Assembly: GCF_900111195.1 (NCBI RefSeq)
Contig: NZ_FOGL01000012.1
Location: forward strand, 1 to 60,621
Direction: 5' to 3'
Source of the DNA: Gracilibacillus ureilyticus
GTDB taxonomy: Bacteria; Bacillota; Bacilli; Bacillales; Amphibacillaceae
Length of the DNA: 60,621 nt
A model generated the notes under the pieces. The model did not search any database, was not told the origin of the DNA, and worked only from the letters and a program-made list of their open reading frames with translations. This document shows positions 55,170 to 60,621 of this stretch, one piece after another. Position numbers and translations under genes: made by a program. The stretch's first letter is position 1; each line of letters starts with the position of its first letter.

Positions 55170-55799
55170 TCAGTTTAAGTTAGAAGCTTTTTTTTCCAAA
55201 TCAGCAAATCTTGCATCAAGTGTGTGTAAGCGATATTCTGAATGAACACGCTGTTCAATTCTTTCTATATAACTTTCCAGTTCCGCGAATTTGGAGGCAC
55301 TTTTAGAGATCAATTCTGTTTCCAGCACTTTATTCATACCTCGCTTCGTTCTGGCTATATTCTCACGGCTTTTAAGTTCAAGACGTTTTACATATAGATC
55401 TTTCAGCTTCTGCTTCATTTGAACATACTTTGTTTCTAATGTTTCCAGATCTTTTATCGATTGACTTTCCATAACTTCCAGTTTATTCACTCTTGCTTCA
55501 AACTGGTCCAGTTCAGATTTCGCTTCACTTGCCAAATCGTGTTCTTCCATTGATGTAGCCAGTTCTAATTGCTTTTTGCGTTTTTCTACCATTAATCTTG
55601 CTTGTGCTAATTCCCTTGAAACATCGTATTTTATTTCATATTGTTTTTCCACTAAGTGCTTTATTTTGTTTACCTCATGCTCACATTCGCGAATATACTG
55701 GTTAACATGTGCAATTGGATTCTTTTCTTCCTTCTGGTCCATAATCTCATGCAAATCTGCCATTACTGAATCTTTAATACGTGTAAATAAATTTGTCAT
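55170..55799 (-). CDS. liaH: PspA/IM30-family protein LiaH
   Basis: A 209-residue, almost wholly helical coiled-coil protein of the phage-shock-protein A family (start FTRIKDSVMADLHEIMD; long charged helices up to about 190). It forms large oligomers that bind stressed membrane. It is the major effector of the Lia response. It lies 20 bases behind liaI and about 110 before liaF; GGAGAGGAT precedes the ATG. Confidence 0.93.
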   Translation of the reverse strand: MTNLFTRIKDSVMADLHEIMDQKEEKNPIAHVNQYIRECEHEVNKIKHLVEKQYEIKYDVSRELAQARLMVEKRKKQLELATSMEEHDLASEAKSELDQFEARVNKLEVMESQSIKDLETLETKYVQMKQKLKDLYVKRLELKSRENIARTKRGMNKVLETELISKSASKFAELESYIERIEQRVHSEYRLHTLDARFADLEKKASNLN

Positions 55800-55818
55800 T
55801 TAGATCCTCTCCTTCAAA

Positions 55819-56139
55819 TTAAAGTTTTTCCCAAGTTAATTCACTTTGTGTATAGTAATTGCTTTCTTTTTCCTGTTTCCACTTTTTATATGTGTAATAA
55901 AGTACCACTAAAGCTGCAACACCAACTAATGCAGGCAAATTGGATAATGAAATTGAGATACCAAACAGGATAACAATCGCCCACCAGACTCTTGACCCGG
56001 TTGTTTCTGCAAGGATAAATTTCTTCACACCGTAGTACGCAATTGCCACACTAATTACCAGCATGATCATTGGTCCTACATTTGCCAGCAGAGTGATCCC
56101 TGCTATTACTGTTAAACAAATGAGTAAGAATGTTTTCAT
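55819..56139 (-). CDS. liaI: LiaI-like small membrane protein
   Basis: A 106-residue protein with about three to four membrane helices filling residues 3-87 and a basic, then polar C-terminal tail (YYTYKKWKQEKESN). By position and topology it is the LiaI-type anchor that recruits LiaH to the membrane, although its sequence is closer to small LiaI/phage-shock-like membrane proteins in general. It is the first gene of the operon. A weak SigA-like site (TTATGA, 17 bases, TATCAT) lies just upstream; I cannot identify a LiaR box with confidence. GGAGGG precedes the ATG. Confidence 0.78.
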   Translation of the reverse strand: MKTFLLICLTVIAGITLLANVGPMIMLVISVAIAYYGVKKFILAETTGSRVWWAIVILFGISISLSNLPALVGVAALVVLYYTYKKWKQEKESNYYTQSELTWEKL

Positions 56140-56270
56140 TTATGTTCCCTCCTTCCATAACTCTATGATATCTCGTCTTCAGAGATTTCATAACAGGCTG
56201 GAGATTTAACTTTCGCTAAGACTTTAGGCTTATATGTGTAAATATTTCTTGTGAAAATTGCTTTTTCCAT

Positions 56271-56307
56271 AAAAAACGTGGATCTCTTGTCGTGAGATCC
56301 ACGTTCC
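56271..56307 (-). terminator. Terminator of the decayed TRAP operon
   Basis: AACGTGGATCTC, short loop, GAGATCCACGTT followed leftward by TTTTTT. It lies just after the remnant's stop codon. Confidence 0.87.
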
Positions 56308-56311
56308 TTAA

Positions 56312-56525
56312 CTATTCAAATAATGAAGGTAAAAATAAGGATACTTCCGGAACATAGGCTACAAGCAGAACAACGACAATCATTGCACCGTAAAACGGCA
56401 GCATCCCTTTCGAAGCTTTTTCGATCGATATCCTCCCAATGGCGGAGCCGACAAAGAGAACAGATCCTACTGGTGGTGTAACTAAACCAACAGCTAAACA
56501 AATAATCAGTAATACACCCCTAATT
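56312..56525 (-). pseudogene. 3' remnant of a TRAP transporter dctM gene
   Basis: Reading leftward in one frame from about 56525 to the TAG at 56312 gives about 70 residues with no start codon or ribosome site. They include LAVGLVTPPVGSVLFVGSA and AYVPEVSLFLPSLFE as separate stretches. This is the conserved C-terminal end of TRAP large permeases (the TPPVG loop plus final helix). The downstream terminator is intact, while everything upstream is missing and replaced by the terminator of the next gene, so a deletion removed the rest. It is not a copy of the intact dctM at 36.8-38.1 kb, whose tail is clearly different. Confidence 0.85.
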
Positions 56526-56527
56526 AA

Positions 56528-56555
56528 AAAAGAGTACTAATGTAAGTACTCTTCC
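56528..56555 (-). terminator. Terminator after the papain-like protein gene
   Basis: AAGAGTACT, loop, AGTACTCTT followed leftward by six T residues. It abuts the start of the TRAP remnant. Confidence 0.85.
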
Positions 56556-56558
56556 AGT

Positions 56559-57143
56559 TTAACTGTATAATCTTTTCCAAGGTGTAACAGTTACTTCACA
56601 TACACCTTGCTTTTGCAGATAGTGGGCTAAGTCTCCATGATATATTAAAGTTAACTGTTGCCACTCTTTCAGATCCTGCGGTTTCGTTAAACATGCCGGC
56701 TTTGCGTCTGTATACACTCCTGCTTCTCTCAACATTGTTGCAACAAACTCTGAACAAAAGAAAGCTCGTTCTCTCTGCCATTCCAAGTTTAGTAATACAC
56801 CCACCAGTCCAAGGAGATTATATCTGTATTGGTCTGTTTCAGTTTCCATTTTCTTGACCCGTTCCATTAGGAGATGATAAGTATCTTCTGTTATGGAAAG
56901 CTGGTAGATGGCACATGTTGCTTTACTAAAGAAAGGTGCACGAACGTCTTCCTTTACAAACCCTCCACTTAACGGATTATACGGCTGCCTCCGCCCGAAA
57001 CTGTAGACTTCTGTCAATTCCTCATTAAAGCTGATGGAAGCATGATTCAGCTTGGATTTCGTAAATAAATTGATCATCCTCGAAAAAACAGTTCCTGTAT
57101 CGGTGAAAAGAAGATAAACTTTTCTAATTTTCACTCTCGCCAC
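56559..57143 (-). CDS. Papain-like/NlpC-P60 superfamily protein
   Basis: A 194-residue protein with the circularly permuted NlpC/P60 (YiiX/YaeF-like) pattern: His34 in KLNHASISF near the start and Cys130 in RAFFCSEFVATML, followed by PxD-type segments. These are candidate catalytic residues of an amidase, thioesterase or lipid-acting hydrolase. There is no signal peptide, so it is likely cytoplasmic. It is a single gene between the TRAP remnant and the mpfA-like gene. Substrate unknown. Confidence 0.75.
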   Translation of the reverse strand: MARVKIRKVYLLFTDTGTVFSRMINLFTKSKLNHASISFNEELTEVYSFGRRQPYNPLSGGFVKEDVRAPFFSKATCAIYQLSITEDTYHLLMERVKKMETETDQYRYNLLGLVGVLLNLEWQRERAFFCSEFVATMLREAGVYTDAKPACLTKPQDLKEWQQLTLIYHGDLAHYLQKQGVCEVTVTPWKRLYS

Positions 57144-57331
57144 CCCTTGTATTCATATCTAACCATTCCAATTTTTCAGCATCTTTACCACTAATGAACA
57201 AGGATGACTGAGATATCGGGTTTTATATACATTTATATTTGGGAAAAAATGCAATAAATAGTGTATTTTAAATATAGTATACTTTTTGTGCAAGCGCAAG
57301 GTAGTATTGAACCTTTTTATTGATAACACAA

Positions 57332-57356
57332 AAAAAAGCACCCTGAAAGGATGCTA
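57332..57356 (-). terminator. Terminator of the mpfA-like gene
   Basis: Leftward AGCATCCT, loop, AGGGTGCT and a run of eight T residues, overlapping the last codon of the gene. The 210 bases between this and the papain-like gene start are A/T-rich, with nothing else visible. Confidence 0.82.
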
Positions 57357-58658
57357 TTGCACTTTTTCAATATAATTATTTTCAAATTGTCTGCTACTTT
57401 TTGGAACTTCTTCCTTCTGTATTTCCACTTTCACCTTTTTAACCCGGCGATTTGTAACTTCATCTACACTTACTTTAAGAGGACCATAGTGGAATGTATC
57501 TCCATTTGTCGGAATAGCCTCAAAATTCTCAATAACCCAGCCTCCAAGCGTATGATAGGAACTGTCAGGGGCAGGTACGTTCATTTTCTCAGCAAAATCA
57601 TCTAATTGATACTGTGCATCAAATTTATAGACATTTTCATTAATCTGGGAAATGGAAATTGTTTTTTCATCTTGTTCATCCCATATTTCACCAACGATTT
57701 CTTCCAGTACATCTTCTAATGTAAGTAATCCTGATGTACCGCCAAATTCATCCACTACAATTGCCATATGCACTTTTTCTTTTTGCAGCTGTGGCAGTAG
57801 TGTTGATATTTTCATTGATTCCACAACAAACAGAGGATCTCTTAATAGTTCACGAACATTTACATCTCCGTATTTAATTACATGAGTCAAGAATTCTTTT
57901 TCTGATAGAATACCGATAATATTATCAACACTGTCTTCATATACCGGAATCCTCGAAAACCTTTCTTCAAAGAAGATATTCTTAATCTCATCAATTGGCT
58001 GTTCGATATTAATTGCAATCATATCTATTCTTGGTGTCAATATTTCACCAGCAATGGTATCATCAAAATCCATTGATCGATGTATTAACTGACGTTCCTC
58101 TTTATCAATAACGCCCTCTTCTTCACTAATATCAAGCATTACCTTAATTTCCTCCTCCGTCACAGATGGAAGCGGCTCATTTTTCGCAAAAAGTTTAGAT
58201 GCTAATATTTTTAGTTTAACGAAAAGGAAGTTAATTGGTGTCAGCAATTTAATTAGTATGAAAAGAATGCCGGATATAGTTAAAGTGTAGGATTCAGCAT
58301 GCTCCTTAGCCAGTGACTTTGGAAGTATTTCACCAAAAATCAGTATCAATATTGTCATAATTACGGTACTGATAACCAGCGCCATATTCCCGCCAAATAA
58401 CTCATTCGCTAATGTAGCAGAAATACTTGATGCAGCAATGTTAACAATATTATTACCAATTAAGATGGTTGATAATGTGTTATCAAAATGTTCGGCCATA
58501 TGAAGCGCATTTTTACTGCCCCTCCTGCCCTCATCTACCAGATTCTTTAACCTGATTTTATTGACACTCGAAAAAGCAGTTTCAGCTGATGAAAAGAAAG
58601 CTGACAAAAAGATTAATGTTGCTAAAATAATAATCGAACTCAGAGGTATATCGTCCAA
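57354..58658 (-). CDS. mpfA: CNNM/CorC-type transporter (MpfA-like), CBS domains
   Basis: A 434-residue protein with a DUF21 membrane domain (residues 1 to about 185, four helices, SAFFSSAETAFSSVNKIRL signature), a CBS-pair (about 205-330) and a C-terminal CorC/HlyC domain (about 345-420). B. subtilis YhdP/MpfA of this type exports Mg2+. The neighbouring MerR-type and aldo/keto reductase genes echo the B. subtilis yhdN-yhdP-yhdQ neighbourhood, though the regulator is not an obvious CueR. Ion specificity is inferred from family. Confidence 0.86.
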   Translation of the reverse strand: MDDIPLSSIIILATLIFLSAFFSSAETAFSSVNKIRLKNLVDEGRRGSKNALHMAEHFDNTLSTILIGNNIVNIAASSISATLANELFGGNMALVISTVIMTILILIFGEILPKSLAKEHAESYTLTISGILFILIKLLTPINFLFVKLKILASKLFAKNEPLPSVTEEEIKVMLDISEEEGVIDKEERQLIHRSMDFDDTIAGEILTPRIDMIAINIEQPIDEIKNIFFEERFSRIPVYEDSVDNIIGILSEKEFLTHVIKYGDVNVRELLRDPLFVVESMKISTLLPQLQKEKVHMAIVVDEFGGTSGLLTLEDVLEEIVGEIWDEQDEKTISISQINENVYKFDAQYQLDDFAEKMNVPAPDSSYHTLGGWVIENFEAIPTNGDTFHYGPLKVSVDEVTNRRVKKVKVEIQKEEVPKSSRQFENNYIEKVQ

Positions 58659-58714
58659 AAAAGTTCACTCTCCTAAATAATTGTTTTATTTTTACAGGTA
58701 CCGTTTACAAATAC

Positions 58715-59134
58715 CTAACTAGAGAATAGCACTAGAGTTTTTATTAAGTCAATGGAATGTGAATGGAGGCGTTTCTTCATTTCCGCTTTTTCATCCTGAT
58801 CAATTTTTTCCATCCAGTCATATATTTCCACAAGCTCATCTCTTAATACATTCATTTGCGAAGTAATTTGTTCGGTTTGTTTTGATATATTATCTATATC
58901 TAATTTATTTGCTTTCATTAATTCTATTTTTTGTTTAATCTGTTCTAAAGGTAAATGCATTTGCTTGCACTTTTCGATAAATTTCAAATCCTCTATCACT
59001 TCTTCCGGATACAATCGATAATTAGAAGCAGATCTGACACAATCTAACAGACCTATTTTTGTATAATAATCTATTGTCCGTTTAGACAGCTTTGTTTTTT
59101 TTGCTAACTCTCCTATTTTATATGCCTTCCCAAT
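58715..59134 (-). CDS. MerR-family transcriptional regulator, apparent ATT start
   Basis: A 139-residue regulator. The N-terminal winged HTH is unmistakable (YKIGELAKKTKLSKRT, IDYYTKIGLL, NYRLYPEEVIEDL), followed by a long dimerisation coiled coil (about 55-115). The frame has no ATG, GTG or TTG before the HTH: an in-frame stop lies 18 bases upstream of ATT at 59134, and AGAGGTG sits five bases before that ATT. Starting later, at a TTG inside the domain, would delete the HTH. So initiation at ATT is the best reading. No metal-binding Cys pair is seen, unlike CueR. It lies 56 bp before the mpfA-like gene and may control it or itself. Confidence 0.8.
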   Translation of the reverse strand: MGKAYKIGELAKKTKLSKRTIDYYTKIGLLDCVRSASNYRLYPEEVIEDLKFIEKCKQMHLPLEQIKQKIELMKANKLDIDNISKQTEQITSQMNVLRDELVEIYDWMEKIDQDEKAEMKKRLHSHSIDLIKTLVLFSS

Positions 59135-59298
59135 GTTATCACCTCTATGTCATTATAATTGATTAATCGGAAACTGTACAGTATAACGTTATGCTTTTCA
59201 TTCGAATATTATGAGCATATTTTTTCCATGGTCATTATTTTATTTGTTACAATTTTCCTGTATTATAAATTAAAATACGATGGAGGGTGCAGATCTTT

Positions 59299-60231
59299 AT
59301 GAAGAATCACGTCCAATTAGGGAAATCCGGTCTTTATGTCAATCCGGTTGGCTTAGGGGCTAATGCAGTTGGCGGCCACAATCTTTATCCTAATTTAGAT
59401 GAAGAACAGGGCATGAATGTTGTTAGACAAGCATTAGAAAATGGCATCAATTTTATTGATACTGCCTACATTTATGGACCTGAGCGTTCTGAAGAATTAG
59501 TAGGAAAAGTAGTGAAGGAAAGCGGTTCGAGAGATAACGTCATTATCGCTACAAAGGCTGCACATAAAATTGCAAATAATGAAACCATCATTGATAATTC
59601 ACCGCAATTTTTGAAAAAATCTGTTGAGCAGGCACTGCAGCGTCTCCAAACAGATTATATCGATTTGTTCTATATCCACTTCCCTGATGAAGATACACCA
59701 AAGGATGAAGCGGTTGGGGCTCTCAAAGAATTAAAAGATCAAGGTAAAATCAGGAGTATCGGTGTTTCCAATTTCTCGCTGGACCAGTTAAAAGAAGCAA
59801 ACAAAGATGGCTATGTTGACGTGATTCAGTCTGAGTACAATTTATTTAAACGTCAAGCGGAAAAAGACTTACTTCCGTATACGGCTGATAATAATATTTC
59901 TTTTGTACCATATTTCCCGCTTGCATCAGGCTTATTGGCTGGTAAATATGATGAGAACACGACATTTGATGATCTTCGTGCCAATGATCCGCTGTTCCAG
60001 GGAGAAACATTTAAGCAAAACCTGAAAAAAGTGGAGCAATTAAGACCGATCGCCAAACAAAAGAATGTCGAGCTTGTCCACCTTGTACTAGCCTGGTATT
60101 TGACCCGTGACAGTATTGATGCAATTATTCCTGGCGCGAAACATGCAGACCAGGTCATAGACAACTTAAAAACATTAGATGTTCATTTAACAGAAGATGA
60201 GATAGATCAAATAGATGATATCTTTAAATAA
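59299..60231 (+). CDS. Aldo/keto reductase
   Basis: A 310-residue (beta/alpha)8 NADPH-dependent reductase. The catalytic tetrad is visible: D54 and Y59 in [16 protein letters not shown]86 in IIATKAAHK and H127 in LFYIHFPD. The C-terminal [15 protein letters not shown]-binding segment is present. It is similar in type to B. subtilis IolS/YhdN stress reductases; substrate unknown. ATG at 59299 is preferred, because GGAGGGTG overlaps the alternative GTG. Divergent from the merR gene. Confidence 0.92.
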   Translation: MKNHVQLGKSGLYVNPVGLGANAVGGHNLYPNLDEEQGMNVVRQALENGINFIDTAYIYGPERSEELVGKVVKESGSRDNVIIATKAAHKIANNETIIDNSPQFLKKSVEQALQRLQTDYIDLFYIHFPDEDTPKDEAVGALKELKDQGKIRSIGVSNFSLDQLKEANKDGYVDVIQSEYNLFKRQAEKDLLPYTADNNISFVPYFPLASGLLAGKYDENTTFDDLRANDPLFQGETFKQNLKKVEQLRPIAKQKNVELVHLVLAWYLTRDSIDAIIPGAKHADQVIDNLKTLDVHLTEDEIDQIDDIFK

Positions 60232-60258
60232 GACATAAGAGGCTGAAACTGGAAAATT

Positions 60259-60308
60259 AAAAAAAAAATGGTTCCGAGCAATAAAAATCGCTTGGGACCA
60301 TTTTTTTG
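60259..60308 (+). terminator. Aldo/keto reductase terminator
   Basis: AAAAAATGGTtCCgAGC, loop, GCTtGGgACCATTTTTTT: a long stem directly after the gene and just before repeat array 5. Confidence 0.9.
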
Positions 60309-60369
60309 TTGTTGTATTTCCTTTTTTCATTATCATTTTGCACTATCCTCGGCGGTATAATACCTCTAG

Positions 60370-60621
60370 ACCACCTCCGAACGACTTCGCTCAAATTTTT
60401 CCGGGCGCCATGACTTTCAGACCACCTCCGAACGACTTCGCTCACACTTTTCCTGACGCCATGGCTTTCAGCGACCCTCCGAACCACTTCGCTCAAATTT
60501 TTCCGGGAGCCATGGCTTTCAGCGGCCCTCCGAACCACTTCGCTCAAATTTTTCCGGGCGCCATGGCTTTCAGACCTCCTCTGAACCACTTCGCTCACAC
60601 TTTTTCAGGCGCCATGACTTT
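60370..60621. repeat. Tandem repeat array 5, 51-bp unit, 5 copies (open to the right)
   Basis: CTTCGCTC recurs at 60385, 60436, 60487, 60538 and 60589, exactly 51 bp apart. Each unit has CTTCGCTC, 14 bases, GCCATGG or GCCATGA, then CTTTCAG and a CTCCGAAC link. The period, the core words and the 14-base spacing equal those of array 2 at 11.4 kb, but the linker words differ. It runs off the window end. The minus-strand frame is open without stops but has no ribosome site. Confidence 0.95.

Noticed and set aside
56140-56260. LiaR operator upstream of liaI
   Set aside because: AGTCTT-like words occur, but I could not identify a convincing inverted repeat at promoter distance, so it is not listed.
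60257-60598. Minus-strand open frame with SEVVRR...SESHG repeats across array 5
   Set aside because: GTG start without a ribosome site, and the 3' part reads through the aldo/keto reductase terminator. The resemblance to the array 2 frame is explained by shared nucleotide words.

Overview
This window reads as a core chromosomal segment of a low-GC, endospore-forming member of the Bacillaceae. The evidence is strong AGGAGG-type ribosome binding sites, a spore-cortex gene (gerQ), and a gene order matching the Bacillus subtilis ywi-ywh-ywg-ywf-ywd region (argS-ywiB, speB-speE-pbpG, ywhD, ywhB, ywgA, ywfO, lipL, pta, hemQ, gerQ, ywdK, ywdI). Several Na+- or solute-linked transporters fit a halotolerant genus such as Oceanobacillus or Virgibacillus, but that placement is inference. 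I see no prophage, insertion sequence, CRISPR array, rRNA or tRNA. Both ends of the window lie inside tandem repeats, as expected of an assembly piece that broke at repeats.

Layout. 0-6.3 kb: a P-loop kinase-like protein, a phospholipase D/cardiolipin synthase-like protein, a GNAT acetyltransferase, argS-ywiB, and a chromosomal AimR-like (arbitrium receptor family) protein. 6.3-15 kb: polyamine synthesis (speB, speE), the bifunctional penicillin-binding protein pbpG, conserved ywh/ywg/ywf genes and lipL. 15-24 kb: a menC-like enolase-superfamily enzyme, pta, hemQ, gerQ, small membrane proteins, a sodium:neurotransmitter-type symporter, fructosamine kinase and an acyltransferase. 24-35 kb: an M29 aminopeptidase, a stand-alone RND exporter, the cystine symporter tcyP, an OsmC protein, a TerC exporter behind a yybP-ykoY (Mn2+) riboswitch, pgcA, an AI-2E-family protein and paiA. 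35-48 kb: a complete TRAP transporter operon, a Na+/H+ antiporter with a TrkA-like tail, recQ, a second M29 aminopeptidase, an ABC-F protein and a canonical cardiolipin synthase. 48-60 kb: a small heat-shock protein, a SAM riboswitch driving a MetY enzyme fused to a CoA-binding-like domain, ypmR-ypmS, a full liaI-liaH-liaF-liaS-liaR cell-envelope stress operon, the 3' relic of a second TRAP operon, a papain-like/NlpC-type protein, an mpfA-like CBS transporter, a MerR regulator apparently starting at ATT, and an aldo/keto reductase.

The most unusual feature is a set of intergenic tandem arrays with periods of 122, 51, 52, 20/40 and 51 bp, plus a related-looking structured element near 28.2 kb. 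Five of the six sit beside the 3' end of at least one gene and none carries a recognisable protein. The arrays at 11.4 kb and 60.4 kb have exactly the same 51-bp period and share a spaced core (CTTCGCTC, 14 bases, GCCATGG). They are therefore one repeat family in two independent sites, even though the remaining sequence differs.

Functionally, the window combines translation and central metabolism (argS, pta, lipL, pgcA), sulfur metabolism (S-box metY, tcyP), metal and ion balance (TerC, mpfA-like, CPA antiporter) and envelope maintenance (pbpG, two cardiolipin synthase-type proteins, lia operon). All assignments rest on reading motifs and overall similarity by eye; no database search was run.
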